Shown: piece by piece, positions 36,428 through 46,988 of the stretch
Layout: each line of letters starts with the position of its first letter
Position numbering within the stretch: the stretch's first letter is position 1
Source: Thalassotalea eurytherma
Lineage (GTDB): Bacteria; Pseudomonadota; Gammaproteobacteria; Enterobacterales; Alteromonadaceae
Reading direction: 5' to 3'
DNA length: 64,000 bases
NCBI RefSeq assembly: GCF_030161415.1
Contig: NZ_BSSU01000005.1
Location: 1-64,000 of the forward strand
The notes under the pieces: model-generated
What the model was told of the DNA's origin: nothing
Database searches by the model: none
The model's input: only the letters and a program-made list of their open reading frames with translations
Position numbers and translations under genes: made by a program

Positions 36428-36898
36428 TTAATTACAATCTTTATTGGCGTGACTCGCCAATCGTTCTAACTTTTGCTTTAACCCGTCAGGTGCATGTTTA
36501 GCGACTTCGATGAGCTCAGAGGCTGATTTTGATGACATTTGTTTTTGAGGTTTAGGGTTTTTGGGTTTTTTAATCTCAGTTTTATTTAAAAAAGGCATGA
36601 CGCTAATGTCTACCTTGTTAACATAACCCTTGGTTTGTTGGCTAAAAGCTTGAGCAAGTTGGTATCGTTCAAATTGAAATCGTTGTGACCAAACTGAAGA
36701 TTTAACTTCTATCACAATGGTATCGTCTTTGATATTGCCAAGGTGCCAAGCATCGTCAGGTATATCCGGACAAATCTCTTTAACAATGTCAGTTAAACTG
36801 GCTAAAGAGTTGGTTTTTGAAGCAATTTGTGCCAAAGTGCCCTTTGAAGCATCAAATAGTGATGATAGATCTGTAGGTTGCTTTGTTTTTCGGTACAT
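36428..36898 (-). CDS. dciA: DUF721/DciA family replicative helicase loader
   Basis: The 156-residue protein carries the DUF721 domain in its N-terminal two thirds (LASLTDIVKEICPDIPDDAW, then VIEVKSSVWSQRFQFERYQL), followed by a basic, lysine-rich linker (KKPKNPKPQKQ) and a short helix. DciA is the ancestral bacterial factor that assists loading of the DnaB helicase in species that lack DnaC/DnaI. The location between lpxC and secA is the one seen in other Alteromonadales, Vibrionales and Pseudomonads. It is a single gene, divergent from the M23 peptidase gene with a 26-base gap. Confidence 0.85.
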   Translation of the reverse strand: MYRKTKQPTDLSSLFDASKGTLAQIASKTNSLASLTDIVKEICPDIPDDAWHLGNIKDDTIVIEVKSSVWSQRFQFERYQLAQAFSQQTKGYVNKVDISVMPFLNKTEIKKPKNPKPQKQMSSKSASELIEVAKHAPDGLKQKLERLASHANKDCN

Positions 36899-36924
36899 TG
36901 CAAAAGAAGTAAGAAAGTTATTTT

Positions 36925-37827
36925 ATGAGTTTAACACTACTATATCGCGGAAAAAATGTAAGATTTAATCTTAGGTTAAATAAGTTACATTGGCTATCAG
37001 CACTTGCCGCTTTTGCTATTGTCTCTGGCGCTGTATTGCATCTTGTCATTACCTCTAATGATGAGCCAGTTCAACCTGCCTATCACCAAGCGGGCCTTGC
37101 GCTAGAGCAAAATGAACCTGTCAAACCGGAAGATCAAGCGCAAATAACCGCTTTAACAATGAAGCTTGCTGAGCTGCAAAGCCAAGTCCTTCGTCTTAAT
37201 GCTCTTGGTGAACGTTTAGCTGACGAAGCCGATATTCCGGAAAACGAATTTAATTTCCAACAAGCGCCGCCAAGTGGTGGCCCTATGCTATCAACACCTG
37301 CATCGGGTAAATCGCTCGTTCAGTTGTTATCAGAGTTAACTGAATTACAAACTGAACTTGATCATGAAGAAAAACAACTTAAAATGCTTGAATCTTTAAC
37401 ATTGGGTCACCATATAACTACTACGAGTTATTTATCTGGTCGTCCAATTAAAAAAGGATGGCTTTCTTCGTACTACGGTACACGCAAAGATCCCTTTACT
37501 GGTATGCCTGCGCACCACAAAGGTATTGATTTTGCGGGTAAAGAAGGCGCTCCTGTTATTGCTACGGCATCGGGTGTTGTAAGTTGGTCAGGTGAGCGCT
37601 ATGGCTATGGTAATTTAATTGAAATTAACCATGGTAATGGGCTTAAAACACGTTACGGACACAATAAAACACTATTGGTTGATGTCGGTTACGTTGTTGG
37701 GAAAGGCGAAATTATCGCAAAAATGGGTAGTACAGGGCGTTCGACAGGCCCACATGTACATTATGAGATCTTGCGTAATAATAAGCAGATTAACCCAATA
37801 AAGTACGTATATCGCAAAGCAAAATAG
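36925..37827 (+). CDS. M23 family peptidoglycan metallopeptidase
   Basis: The 300-residue protein has an N-terminal transmembrane helix (about residues 22-45), a coiled-coil region (about 70-170) and a C-terminal LytM/M23 domain. The zinc-site motifs are HHKGIDFAGKEG (H-x3-D) and GPHVHYEI (HxH). Such proteins cleave cross-links in peptidoglycan, or, when degenerate, activate amidases; here the key residues are present. The gene lies just before secA where other gammaproteobacteria also have an M23 gene, and a terminator separates the two. Confidence 0.92.
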   Translation: MSLTLLYRGKNVRFNLRLNKLHWLSALAAFAIVSGAVLHLVITSNDEPVQPAYHQAGLALEQNEPVKPEDQAQITALTMKLAELQSQVLRLNALGERLADEADIPENEFNFQQAPPSGGPMLSTPASGKSLVQLLSELTELQTELDHEEKQLKMLESLTLGHHITTTSYLSGRPIKKGWLSSYYGTRKDPFTGMPAHHKGIDFAGKEGAPVIATASGVVSWSGERYGYGNLIEINHGNGLKTRYGHNKTLLVDVGYVVGKGEIIAKMGSTGRSTGPHVHYEILRNNKQINPIKYVYRKAK

Positions 37828-37849
37828 CGATTACATAAACAAGATTATG

Positions 37850-37880
37850 TGATCGGTTTTTACCGATCATTTTTATTTTA
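37850..37880 (+). terminator. Rho-independent terminator upstream of secA
   Basis: TGATCGGT-TTTT-ACCGATCA followed by TTTTTATTTT ends the M23 peptidase transcript. No secM-like ORF with an arrest sequence is found between it and secA. Confidence 0.8.
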
Positions 37881-37925
37881 TAATGCAAATTGTAGAGATT
37901 CCTCTTCATAACATGGTTTAACAAG

Positions 37926-40607
37926 ATGTTTTTAAAGTTAGCAACAAAAATTTTTGGTAGTCGTAATGACCGACTTATCAAACGTATGCGTAAAGATGTA
38001 AAAAGAATAAATGCGCTAGAGCCTGAGATGGAAGCACTCAGTGATGAGGAATTAAAAGCAAAAACAGCTGAATTTCAAGAACGCATTAAAAATGGTGAAA
38101 GCCTAGATGCTCTCTTAGCTGAAGCTTTCGCTGTTGTTCGTGAAGCGAGTAAGCGTGTATTTGGTATGCGCCACTTTGACGTACAAATGATTGGCGGCAT
38201 GGTGTTAAACCAAGGCAAAATTGCTGAGATGCGTACCGGTGAAGGTAAAACGCTAACGGCAACCTTACCAGCTTATTTAAACGCGTTATCTGGCAAAGGT
38301 GTTCACATTGTTACAGTGAACGACTACCTTGCTAAACGTGATGCTGATTGGTCTCGTCCATTATTTGAATTTTTAGGTTTAACTGTTGGTTGCAATATTC
38401 CTGGCATGATGGGGCAAGAGAAACAAGATGCCTATCAGTCAGATGTTACTTATGGTACCAATAATGAGTTTGGCTTTGATTATTTAAGAGATAACATGGC
38501 GTTCTCACCAAGTGAACGTGTTCAGCGCCCATTAAACTTTGCAATTGTCGATGAGGTTGACTCAATCTTAATTGACGAGGCGCGTACGCCACTAATTATT
38601 TCAGGCGCTGCTGAAGATAGTTCAGAGCTATATCGTAAAGTCGATACCATTGTTCCTGAGCTCGAGCAGCAGGAAGAAGAAGATAAAGAAGGTGAAGAAT
38701 CAACAGGTGACTACACCATTGATGAAAAAGCAAAACAAGTTTACTTAACAGAACGTGGTCAAGTTCGTGTTGAGGAAATGATGCAGAAAATTGGTTTGAT
38801 TGAAGAAGGTGGCTCATTATATGCCGCTGCTAACATTTCAATTCTTCACCATGTAATGGCTGCATTACGTGCCCATAACCTGTTCCAAAAAGATGTTGAT
38901 TACATTGTTAAAGATAATGAAATTGTTATCGTTGATGAACATACTGGCCGTACGATGGAAGGTCGTCGTTGGTCAGAAGGTTTGCACCAAGCGGTAGAAG
39001 CTAAAGAAGGTGTAAATATTCAGAATGAAAACCAAACATTAGCATCTATTACTTTCCAAAATTTCTTCCGTATTTATGAAAAACTTTCGGGTATGACAGG
39101 TACGGCTGATACCGAAGCATTCGAGTTTAGCCATATCTATGGTTTAGAAACCGTTATTATCCCTACCAATAAACCAATGGTTCGTGATGATCGCGCTGAT
39201 TTAATTTACTTAACACAAGAAGAGAAATTTGAAGCAATCTTAGAAGACATCAAAGATTGTGTTGAACGTGGTCAGCCTGTACTCGTCGGTACAATCAGTA
39301 TCGAAACGTCTGAATTCTTAGCGAGTTTCTTAAAGAAATCTAAAATTAAGCACAAAGTACTTAATGCTAAATTCCACCAACAAGAAGCCGAAATTGTAGC
39401 TGATGCAGGTAAAGTGGGTGCTGTTACAATTGCAACTAACATGGCGGGTCGTGGTACCGATATCGTATTAGGTGGTAACTTAGATGCGATGATTGCCAAG
39501 CTCAATAACCCAACTGAAGAGCAAATCGAAGTAGTTAAGGTTAAATGGCAAGAAGAGCATGACAAAGTGCTTGAGTTAGGTGGCCTACATATTATCGCGA
39601 CTGAGCGTCATGAGTCTCGTCGTATTGATAACCAATTACGTGGTCGTTCTGGCCGACAAGGTGATGCAGGTTCAACGCGTTTCTATCTTTCTATGGAAGA
39701 TGGCTTGATGCGAATTTTCGCTTCTGAGCGTATTGCAAATATGATGCGAAAGCTTGGTATGGAGCATGGTGAAGCGATTGAACATCCTTGGGTAACGCGT
39801 AGTATTGAAAACGCTCAACGTAAAGTTGAAGGTCGTAACTTTGATATTCGTAAGCAATTACTTGAATTTGATGATGTTTCTAATGATCAACGTAAGGTTA
39901 TTTACGAACAACGTAATGGCTTAATGGATGAAGAATCAATTGCAGGTGTTATTGAGTCTATTCGCCATGACGTATTAGACGGTATTATTAGCCAACATAT
40001 ACCACCACAATCTTTAGAAGAAATGTGGGACGTACCTGGCTTGGAAGAGCGATTAAAAGGTGAGTTAACATTAGACTTTCCAATCGCACAGTGGTTAGAA
40101 GAAGACAAGAAGCTTCATGAAGAAACATTACGTGAAAAAATTATCGAACTAGCAGATGCACAATACGCAGAAAAAGAGTCTGCGGTAGGTGAAAATGTAT
40201 TACGTCAGTTCGAGAAAGCCGTGATGTTACAAAGCTTAGATTCTCACTGGAAAGAGCATTTGGCTGCGATGGACCACTTACGTCAAGGTATTGGTTTACG
40301 TGGTTACGCACAGAAAAACCCTAAGCAAGAATATAAACGTGAATCATTTGAGCTTTTCTCTGAGATGTTAGAGAACTTAAAATATGACGTTGTCGGTATT
40401 TTATCTAAAGTACAAATTCGTGCTGAATCTGATGTTGAAGCTGTTGAAGAGCAACATCGTAAAGCAGAAGAAGCACCGAAAGAGTATAATCACCAAGAAG
40501 CTGAGCAGCCGACGGTGCAAAAACGTGAACCGCGTGTTGGTCGAAATGATCCTTGTCCATGTGGCTCAGGTAAAAAATATAAACAATGTCACGGTAAATT
40601 AAGTTAA
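37926..40607 (+). CDS. secA: Protein translocase ATPase SecA
   Basis: The 893-residue motor protein drives preprotein translocation through SecYEG. The N-terminal DEAD-like motor shows Walker A ([18 protein letters not shown]) and Walker B ([16 protein letters not shown]), the second motor domain has [11 protein letters not shown] and [11 protein letters not shown], and the C-terminus has the zinc-binding SecB/lipid contact motif [15 protein letters not shown]. An acidic insertion ([13 protein letters not shown]) lies in the variable domain. E. coli regulates secA through secM, which is absent here, so control must differ. A terminator follows. Confidence 0.98.
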   Translation: MFLKLATKIFGSRNDRLIKRMRKDVKRINALEPEMEALSDEELKAKTAEFQERIKNGESLDALLAEAFAVVREASKRVFGMRHFDVQMIGGMVLNQGKIAEMRTGEGKTLTATLPAYLNALSGKGVHIVTVNDYLAKRDADWSRPLFEFLGLTVGCNIPGMMGQEKQDAYQSDVTYGTNNEFGFDYLRDNMAFSPSERVQRPLNFAIVDEVDSILIDEARTPLIISGAAEDSSELYRKVDTIVPELEQQEEEDKEGEESTGDYTIDEKAKQVYLTERGQVRVEEMMQKIGLIEEGGSLYAAANISILHHVMAALRAHNLFQKDVDYIVKDNEIVIVDEHTGRTMEGRRWSEGLHQAVEAKEGVNIQNENQTLASITFQNFFRIYEKLSGMTGTADTEAFEFSHIYGLETVIIPTNKPMVRDDRADLIYLTQEEKFEAILEDIKDCVERGQPVLVGTISIETSEFLASFLKKSKIKHKVLNAKFHQQEAEIVADAGKVGAVTIATNMAGRGTDIVLGGNLDAMIAKLNNPTEEQIEVVKVKWQEEHDKVLELGGLHIIATERHESRRIDNQLRGRSGRQGDAGSTRFYLSMEDGLMRIFASERIANMMRKLGMEHGEAIEHPWVTRSIENAQRKVEGRNFDIRKQLLEFDDVSNDQRKVIYEQRNGLMDEESIAGVIESIRHDVLDGIISQHIPPQSLEEMWDVPGLEERLKGELTLDFPIAQWLEEDKKLHEETLREKIIELADAQYAEKESAVGENVLRQFEKAVMLQSLDSHWKEHLAAMDHLRQGIGLRGYAQKNPKQEYKRESFELFSEMLENLKYDVVGILSKVQIRAESDVEAVEEQHRKAEEAPKEYNHQEAEQPTVQKREPRVGRNDPCPCGSGKKYKQCHGKLS

Positions 40608-40626
40608 TTTAGCTACACGTGAAAAA

Positions 40627-40655
40627 TAAAATGCCAGTCGATGACTGGCATTTTG
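40627..40655 (+). terminator. Rho-independent terminator after secA
   Basis: AAAATGCCAGTC-GAT-GACTGGCATTTT lies between secA and mutT, 18 bases before the mutT start. Confidence 0.85.
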
Positions 40656-40672
40656 CTATATAAGGAAAGTTA

Positions 40673-41065
40673 ATGTCGTTAGTTCATGTAGCCGTAGGTG
40701 TGATTAAAAGTGGTGACGCTTACTATCTCACTAGAAGGCTTGAAAGCGCCCATCAAGGTGGTAAATGGGAATTTCCAGGTGGTAAGGTGGAATCAAACGA
40801 AAGTGTCTATGAAGCTCTGCACAGAGAACTTCAAGAGGAAATTGCAATTGATGTACTGACATGCACACCACTGATCGTGATTGAACATGATTACGGTGAT
40901 AAAAAGGTTAAGTTAGAGGTCTTTGTTGTTGATAACTTTAACGACGAACCGCAGGCACAAGAAGGCCAAGAAGAAGGTTGGTTCAGTTATCAGGAAATGT
41001 TGTCTCTTGACTTTCCTAAGGCAAACGTAGAAATACTGCAAGCGTTAGCCAACTATCACAATTAA
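40673..41065 (+). CDS. mutT: 8-oxo-dGTP diphosphatase MutT
   Basis: The 130-residue Nudix hydrolase removes 8-oxo-dGTP from the nucleotide pool. The Nudix box runs from G37 to I59 (GKVESNESVYEALHRELQEE), with R51, E52, E55 and E56 intact; the usual Gly near the end of the box is Ala58. The N-terminal VAVGVIKSGDAYYLTRR and GGKWEFPGGK segments are MutT-like. It lies between secA and the convergent yacG, the same neighbourhood as in E. coli. Confidence 0.93.
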   Translation: MSLVHVAVGVIKSGDAYYLTRRLESAHQGGKWEFPGGKVESNESVYEALHRELQEEIAIDVLTCTPLIVIEHDYGDKKVKLEVFVVDNFNDEPQAQEGQEEGWFSYQEMLSLDFPKANVEILQALANYHN

Positions 41066-41109
41066 GTAGGTGCGATCAGCGTAACGGATTACCCTGATCA
41101 CAAATCAGG

Positions 41110-41346
41110 TTATTCTGGCTCAACAAAGAATTTATTGTGCTGTAAAAACTCGCCTTCTAGTTCGTCTAACATTTCTTCACTCATGATCACTTCAGGCGTA
41201 ATAGGTTGTGATATTTTTTTGCTTTCATCAGCCCATTCACCTAAATCTATTAATTGACAGCGTTTTGAGCAGAAAGGTCTAAATTCACTTTCAGGCTGCC
41301 AAGTAACTTTTTTTGTACAGGTTGGACAATCAACGGTTAATGTCAT
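41110..41346 (-). CDS. yacG: DNA gyrase inhibitor / zinc protein YacG
   Basis: The 78-residue protein has the four-cysteine zinc site CPTC (C7, C10) and CSKRC (C26, C30) followed by [10 protein letters not shown], the YacG signature. E. coli YacG binds GyrB and inhibits gyrase. The acidic C-terminal tail is longer than the E. coli form. It is on the minus strand, convergent with mutT, upstream of nothing further on that strand; zapD and coaE precede it in the same direction. Confidence 0.95.
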   Translation of the reverse strand: MTLTVDCPTCTKKVTWQPESEFRPFCSKRCQLIDLGEWADESKKISQPITPEVIMSEEMLDELEGEFLQHNKFFVEPE

Positions 41347-41411
41347 TACATGCTCCTTTAAATTATGAGCGCATTATAACTGAGGAATTACTGAAGGTTA
41401 AAGCAGACTTT

Positions 41412-42158
41412 CTAGCATTTTGCCAAATAGAACTTTGTCGCTAGATTAGAGTAGCGCCGACCACTTTGTTCACAGGGCAGCATAAATCGAATTGAATATC
41501 TAAAACGGTTACCACTTACGGTGGGGTAATACTGAGCATTTTCATCCACTTGAATACGGAGCAGTAGTAATCCTTCTCCGCTATCTTGATAAAAGCCACT
41601 TTCAGTTTCAATACACTCAAAATGACTACGCTGACGAATAAAGACTAAAATAAGTGCCACTGCATCTTTCAATTGCTCAAGTGTAACAAGCCATGCATTG
41701 ATTTGCTCTTCAGAAGTTTTTTGCGGTTGATGCAGAAAAAATTGTAGCTGGGGCAAATCGAAACTTGCACTACCACCTTGAATGGCAAAACGTTGTCTAA
41801 CACCCGATAGTAATTTATCGTCTTTAAGCTTAGACCAAGGAGTATTTGCGCTTCTTAATCTATTAACAAGTGAGACAGTTCGCCTAAGATTCTCTTCTAA
41901 TGCAGACGTATCAACATCCGGGCGTTGAGACCAAATCACAAGGTTTTGCTCGAGTTTTTCTAAATCTTTGATCAGGTCGCCACGAATATCATTGCGATCT
42001 AAACTATCTAAAATAGCGAATAGGGCGGTAAAAAGTACGGAATAACCTTGTTGAATATCGAGTTGTTGAGCACATGTCACCTGGCCAAAGAGGTGCTCTA
42101 GCTTTAAGTAGCTTCTAATCCGTTCGTTTAACGGGTGCTCATATAAAATTCGTGACAT
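41412..42158 (-). CDS. zapD: Cell division protein ZapD
   Basis: The 248-residue protein begins with LYEHPLNERIRSYLKLEHLF and contains LVIWSQRPDVDTSALEENL and FDLPQLQFFLHQP, signatures of ZapD (YacF). ZapD bundles FtsZ filaments and stabilises the Z ring. It lies 65 bases upstream of yacG in the same direction and 128 bases downstream of coaE, matching the E. coli order coaE-zapD-yacG. Confidence 0.96.
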   Translation of the reverse strand: MSRILYEHPLNERIRSYLKLEHLFGQVTCAQQLDIQQGYSVLFTALFAILDSLDRNDIRGDLIKDLEKLEQNLVIWSQRPDVDTSALEENLRRTVSLVNRLRSANTPWSKLKDDKLLSGVRQRFAIQGGSASFDLPQLQFFLHQPQKTSEEQINAWLVTLEQLKDAVALILVFIRQRSHFECIETESGFYQDSGEGLLLLRIQVDENAQYYPTVSGNRFRYSIRFMLPCEQSGRRYSNLATKFYLAKC

Positions 42159-42286
42159 AACAAGGTGTTAATTAAATGACTAAAGTTATCTTAACCATTA
42201 ACTTATAAAATCGCTAATTTTTATTTTAACTTAAGTAGAAAGAAGAACAATGCTAGAGGACGATAGATTTGTTAGCAGGTATTAAC

Positions 42287-42910
42287 CTACCTGCTGTTTT
42301 TTATTTGAGCTAGTTTAATAAACTCAATGTGTAATGTGTCAACTTGCTGTTCAACCTCGGCTAAACTAGCATCTTGATTATCAATAATAAAATTGGCTTT
42401 TTCTAATCTCGTTTTACGATCAACTTGGCTGGCAATGATGCTTTTTATGATCTCTTCATTAGAACCATCTCGCATTTTTGTGCGGGCTATTTGTGTTTCT
42501 TGCTTAACATCAATCACTAGCACGGTATCAACAAACTGTGTTAAATCATTTTCAATTAATAGTGGTGCAACAAGAATACAGTACTCACTTTTGGCACTGC
42601 TAAGTTGATTTAACATCGACTCTCTAATAGCTGGGTGAAGTAAATTATTCAGCCACTGCTTAGCATTGGCATCTGAAAACACTTTTTCCCGTAACATTGA
42701 GCGATTTAGCGTGCCGTCTGTATTGAGGTATTGATTGCCGAAATGTTGAGCAATAGCCTTCAGCGAGACAGTACCAGGAAAGACGACTTCTCGGGCAACA
42801 TCATCAGCATCAATGACGTCGATGCCTTTCTCAATGAAGCGGTTTGCAATAGTCGTTTTACCACTACCAATACCACCTGTAAGGCCTACAATATACTGAT
42901 GTTCTAGCAT
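42287..42910 (-). CDS. coaE: Dephospho-CoA kinase
   Basis: The 207-residue P-loop kinase phosphorylates dephospho-CoA in the last step of coenzyme A synthesis. The P-loop is GLTGGIGSGKTTIANRF, followed by VIDADDVAREVVFPGT and LHPAIRESMLNQL, then VAPLLIENDL and VLVIDVKQETQIARTKMRDG, all family motifs. It follows pilD by 11 bases, so it belongs to the pilus transcript. A short dyad, AGCAGGT…ACCTGCT, spans its stop codon. Confidence 0.97.
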   Translation of the reverse strand: MLEHQYIVGLTGGIGSGKTTIANRFIEKGIDVIDADDVAREVVFPGTVSLKAIAQHFGNQYLNTDGTLNRSMLREKVFSDANAKQWLNNLLHPAIRESMLNQLSSAKSEYCILVAPLLIENDLTQFVDTVLVIDVKQETQIARTKMRDGSNEEIIKSIIASQVDRKTRLEKANFIIDNQDASLAEVEQQVDTLHIEFIKLAQIKNSR

Positions 42911-42921
42911 AGCAACTACCC

Positions 42922-43806
42922 CTAAACTAGGTTAGATAAGTACCATTGCCAGATATCATTACCCCATAATAAGGTAATCCATCCAGCAACCGCTAAATAA
43001 GGACCAAATGGGATGGGCTGTTCACGCTGGTGCTTTTTAAATACGATCAAGCTAATACCTACAATCGCCGCTACACAAGAGGCCATTAGAATAAATAAAG
43101 GGAGAAGTTGCCAGCCAAACCAAGCACCAAACATGGCGACGAGTTTGAAATCGCCGAATCCCATACCTTCTTTACCTGTTAGCGCTTTGAATAGCCAAAA
43201 AATACTATATAAACTCATATAGCCGGCAACGGTACCGATCACAGCATCACTAAGCGGCACAAACGCACCGTCTATGTTAATCAGTAAGCCTAACCAAAGC
43301 ATTGGAAAAATCAGCTGATCAGGCAATAACATATGATCTAAATCGATAAGCGTTAATGAAATTAATGACCAGGTCAGAATGATTACCCAAAGCGCAGTCA
43401 TAGACGCACCGTAATGGTGGGCAACAACGAGGCTTAACAGTGCCGTGATAAATTCTACAATGGGATAGCGAGCTGATATAGGCGCTTTACAGGCGCTGCA
43501 TTTACCTTTTAACAGAAGCCAACTAATCACTGGAATATTTTCGTAAAATTTAATTTTGTGTTGGCAGTGTGGGCAGCTTGATGCTGGTTTAGACAGTGTT
43601 AAAGCCGGAAATTCTTTTTCTGGAATATCTTTAACTTCTTCGGCTAAGAACTCTCTGCAATCTTGGTACCACTCTTTTTGTAGCATCTTAGGTAAGCGGT
43701 AAACGACAACATTCAAAAAGCTACCAACCATCAACGATAATATGAAAACACAGGTGTAAAAGTAGGTAGGTGACTGTTCAAATAAGGTAAAAATTTCTGA
43801 AAACAT
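42922..43806 (-). CDS. pilD: Prepilin peptidase / N-methyltransferase PilD
   Basis: The 294-residue polytopic membrane protease cleaves and methylates type IV prepilins. The cytoplasmic N-terminal loop has two CxxC pairs (CPHC and CSAC) that bind zinc, and the two catalytic aspartates sit in LIDLDHMLLPDQLIF and GMGFGDFKLVAMFG. It sits between pilC (84-base gap) and coaE in the minus-strand pilus operon and processes PilA encoded in the same cluster, and probably type II secretion pseudopilins. Confidence 0.96.
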   Translation of the reverse strand: MFSEIFTLFEQSPTYFYTCVFILSLMVGSFLNVVVYRLPKMLQKEWYQDCREFLAEEVKDIPEKEFPALTLSKPASSCPHCQHKIKFYENIPVISWLLLKGKCSACKAPISARYPIVEFITALLSLVVAHHYGASMTALWVIILTWSLISLTLIDLDHMLLPDQLIFPMLWLGLLINIDGAFVPLSDAVIGTVAGYMSLYSIFWLFKALTGKEGMGFGDFKLVAMFGAWFGWQLLPLFILMASCVAAIVGISLIVFKKHQREQPIPFGPYLAVAGWITLLWGNDIWQWYLSNLV

Positions 43807-43890
43807 TATTAATACTCGTCATTTAATCAGAATGAATAAAGGAGCTAAAGCTCTGAAGCTAGCTCCTGCTATGAAAATATAACGGGATCG

Positions 43891-45126
43891 TTATACAACT
43901 TGGCCGATTTGGAATATTGGTAGATACATCGCAATAATTAAACCACCGATAACCACCCCTAGAACCGCCATAATCATCGGCTCTAAAAGCGCGGTTAGGT
44001 TATCTACTGCGTTATCAACTTCTTGCTCATAGACCGATGCGACTTTAGCTAACATGTCATCAACCGCACCAGATTCCTCACCAATCGCCACCATTTGAAT
44101 AACCATATCGGGGAAAATACTGCTATTTCTCATCGCTAAGTTCATTTGCATACCCGATGAAACCTCAGAGCGGATATCTAAAATGGCGTCGCGAAAAACA
44201 GCGTTACCTGATGCGCCAGCGGCAGATTCGAGTGCATCAATCAGTGGCACGCCTGCAGCAAAGGTAGTTGCCAGCGTGCGCGCATATCGAGCAATAGCAG
44301 CTTTATGCAAAATGTCGCCAACAACCGGCACTTTCAATATGCTTTTATCAACTCTATCGCGAAGTTTTTGGCTTTTTTGATGGGCATTTTTAAATGCCCA
44401 ACTAAAGGCAAACAAGCCTGCCAATACCAGATACCAAGTCGACTGCAAAACCTCTGATATCTTAATCACAAGTAATGTAAAGGCGGGTAATTCTGCGCCA
44501 AAACTGTCAAAAATTTCTTTAAAGGTAGGTACAACAAAAATCAGTAGAATCGAGGTAACGATAATCGCAATGACAATAACGGCAATGGGATAGGTTAACG
44601 CTTTTTTAATTTTAGCTTTTAACGCTTCGGCTTTTTCTTTATAGGTAGCGATTCGTTCGAAGATGGTCTCTAAGGCACCTGACTGTTCACCTGATTGCAC
44701 CAAGTCACAATACAGGTCATCAAAGTATTTTGGGTGTTCACGTAAACATTCTGAAAGCGGAATACCAGATTGTAATTTATTACCAATGTCACCTAGCAGC
44801 TTTTGCATTTTGCCATTGCTGTGACCTTTACCAATCATTTCGATGGTTTGTACTAAAGGCACACCAGCGCCTAACATGGTGGCTATTTGTCGAGTGACAG
44901 CGGTTAAATCTGCTGAAGTAAGGTTCTTATCCCCACCAAAAAGTGGCTTAGCTTTTTTCTTAATACGACCCGGCGTAACACCTTGCTTTCTGAGTTGTGC
45001 TTTGAGCTCCATAATATTAACGGCTGAGAGCTCACCGCTTATCTTTTTACCTTTGCGGTTAACACCTTGCCACTGAAATACATCGAGTGCTTTGGTTTTG
45101 GCGTCTTTTGTTTTAGTTGCTGCCAT
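43891..45126 (-). CDS. pilC: Type IV pilus inner membrane platform protein PilC
   Basis: The 411-residue protein has two homologous GspF domains (about residues 75-200 and 275-400), each ending in hydrophobic helices. Motifs seen include AGVPLVQTIEMIG, VQSGEQSGALETIFERIATY and VAIGEESGAVDDMLAKVA, all typical of PilC/GspF. It forms the base on which PilB and PilT act. The pilB gene lies 44 bases upstream. Confidence 0.97.
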   Translation of the reverse strand: MAATKTKDAKTKALDVFQWQGVNRKGKKISGELSAVNIMELKAQLRKQGVTPGRIKKKAKPLFGGDKNLTSADLTAVTRQIATMLGAGVPLVQTIEMIGKGHSNGKMQKLLGDIGNKLQSGIPLSECLREHPKYFDDLYCDLVQSGEQSGALETIFERIATYKEKAEALKAKIKKALTYPIAVIVIAIIVTSILLIFVVPTFKEIFDSFGAELPAFTLLVIKISEVLQSTWYLVLAGLFAFSWAFKNAHQKSQKLRDRVDKSILKVPVVGDILHKAAIARYARTLATTFAAGVPLIDALESAAGASGNAVFRDAILDIRSEVSSGMQMNLAMRNSSIFPDMVIQMVAIGEESGAVDDMLAKVASVYEQEVDNAVDNLTALLEPMIMAVLGVVIGGLIIAMYLPIFQIGQVV

Positions 45127-45170
45127 AAAATTACCTAGTCAAATGCTGCTTCAAAAGGTTGATCAGTTTA

Positions 45171-46874
45171 TTAACCACTGGTGACACGGTTGACTTCTTC
45201 TAAACTTGTCACACCGTGTAATGCTTTAATTAAGCCTGATTGTCTAAGGTTATTAAAGCCTTCTTTTTGACATTGCTCTGCAATATCTAGAGAGTTACCG
45301 CCTTCCATGATAATGGAAGATAATGTTTCGCCTATTTTAATCACTTCATAAATACCGACTCGCCCTTTGTAACCACCTGTACATTGGTCACAACCAACTG
45401 CTTTAAAGAGTTTTACATTGGGTAATTGCTCGTAGGTAAAACCTTGATTAAGTAATTCATCTTCAGGAATATCTTCAGGCTCTTTACACGCCATACATAA
45501 GCGACGTGCTAGTCGTTGAGCGATAATAATACTTACAGAACTTGCCACGTTATATGACGGTACACCCATATTCAATAATCGCGTTAATGTTTCTGCAGCG
45601 GAATTGGTATGCAATGTAGATAATACTAAGTGACCTGTTTGCGCAGCTTTAATTGCGATTTCAGCGGTTTCTAAATCACGAATCTCACCAACCATCACAA
45701 TATCAGGATCTTGTCGTAAGAATGAACGCAAGGCACTTGGGAATGTTAAACCTGCGCGAGTATTGATTTGTACTTGGTTGATGCCTTCTAAGTTGATTTC
45801 AACTGGATCTTCTGCGGTAGAGATATTTCGTTGCTCAGTATTGAGGATATTTAAACCGGTATAAAGAGACACGGTTTTACCTGAACCTGTAGGCCCGGTA
45901 ACAAGGATCATTCCTTGTGGTTGCGCGAGAGCTTCCATGTAAATATTCTTTTGCTCAGGCTCGTAACCTAACATATCGATGCCAAGCATAGCGCTAGAGC
46001 TATCGAGAATACGCATTACGATTTTTTCACCCCACATCGTGGGTAAGGTACTGACACGAAAATCTATTGATTTCTTCTTTGACAGGGCGAGTTTTATTCG
46101 ACCATCTTGTGGTACGCGACGTTCTGCAATATCTAATTTAGACATTACTTTTAGGCGCGCCGCCATTCTTGAAGAGAGTGTTACTGGCGGTCTAGCGATT
46201 TCAGTTAAAATACCATCGATACGAAAACGAATGCGGTAAGATTTTTCATAAGGTTCAAAATGTAAATCTGAAGCACCTTTTCTTATCGCATCAAGCAATA
46301 TTTTATTTATGTAGACAACGATTGGTGCATCGTCTTTGCCTTCTTCACCGCCATCGTCGTCTTGACGTTCTTCTTCAACATCAATACCTGCTAACTCTTC
46401 AGTATCCATATCTGAGATATCGAGGGCGTCGGTATCTTCCTCTAGGATTTTTTCAATGGCGGTATTAAGTCGGTTTTCATCGGCTAAAATTAACTCTGTT
46501 GAATAGCCGGTATTAAATTGAATTTCTTCTAGTGCATCGAGGTTTGTCGGATCTGACATTGCAACATAAAGTACCTTTCCGCGTAAGTAGATAGGTAAAG
46601 CATTGTGTTTTCTGATCAGTTTTTCGTTGCGAATACCTTCAGGAATAAGGCTAGTATCAAAGGCATCTAAATCTATATAAGGGTAGCCAAAACTTTGGGA
46701 AAAAATGCTCGCCACTTTACCTGCATTAAGGTGTTTATCCTCAACGAGGTAACGAACAAATGGTTTTTGCTGATTGATGAAACCCGAGCTAATATCGTCA
46801 AGCTGCTCATCAGAGACGAGCTGATGCTTAGCGAGCGCCGACAATAAACTAGATTGTTGATGAAGTCCTTTCAT
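45171..46874 (-). CDS. pilB: Type IV pilus assembly ATPase PilB
   Basis: The 567-residue hexameric ATPase drives pilus extension. It has the N-terminal MshEN-type domain, Walker A ([15 protein letters not shown]), an Asp box (STAEDPVEI), Walker B ([17 protein letters not shown]), a His box ([13 protein letters not shown]) and the zinc tetracysteine region ([10 protein letters not shown]…CDQC). An acidic insertion ([17 protein letters not shown]) lies near residue 170. It is transcribed in the same direction as pilA but separated from it by a strong terminator, so it is read through or has its own promoter. Confidence 0.97.
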   Translation of the reverse strand: MKGLHQQSSLLSALAKHQLVSDEQLDDISSGFINQQKPFVRYLVEDKHLNAGKVASIFSQSFGYPYIDLDAFDTSLIPEGIRNEKLIRKHNALPIYLRGKVLYVAMSDPTNLDALEEIQFNTGYSTELILADENRLNTAIEKILEEDTDALDISDMDTEELAGIDVEEERQDDDGGEEGKDDAPIVVYINKILLDAIRKGASDLHFEPYEKSYRIRFRIDGILTEIARPPVTLSSRMAARLKVMSKLDIAERRVPQDGRIKLALSKKKSIDFRVSTLPTMWGEKIVMRILDSSSAMLGIDMLGYEPEQKNIYMEALAQPQGMILVTGPTGSGKTVSLYTGLNILNTEQRNISTAEDPVEINLEGINQVQINTRAGLTFPSALRSFLRQDPDIVMVGEIRDLETAEIAIKAAQTGHLVLSTLHTNSAAETLTRLLNMGVPSYNVASSVSIIIAQRLARRLCMACKEPEDIPEDELLNQGFTYEQLPNVKLFKAVGCDQCTGGYKGRVGIYEVIKIGETLSSIIMEGGNSLDIAEQCQKEGFNNLRQSGLIKALHGVTSLEEVNRVTSG

Positions 46875-46947
46875 TTTTAGTTATTGATCTTAGAAAGATT
46901 TAATTTTAATTGTGACATAAAAATGTCAATTAAACGATATCTAGAAA

Positions 46948-46977
46948 CAAAAAAAGCAGCCGAAGCTGCTTTTTTTA
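46948..46977. terminator. Terminator between pilA and pilB
   Basis: AAAAAAAGCAGC-CGAA-GCTGCTTTTTTT on either strand ends the pilA transcript about 12 bases after its stop codon, consistent with pilA being made as an abundant short message. Confidence 0.85.
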
Positions 46978-46988
46978 AGGAAGTATGA

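Noticed and set aside
37828-37925. Possible secM upstream of secA
   Set aside because: Only a terminator lies in the gap; no ORF of SecM size or arrest-like motif exists.
41083-41115. CCTGAT…ATCAGG dyad between mutT and yacG
   Set aside because: It lacks a T-run on either strand, so terminator function is not supported.
42273-42302. AGCAGGT…ACCTGCT hairpin with T-run near the coaE stop
   Set aside because: The T-run is on the plus strand where no gene upstream would be terminated; on the minus strand the hairpin has no T-run.
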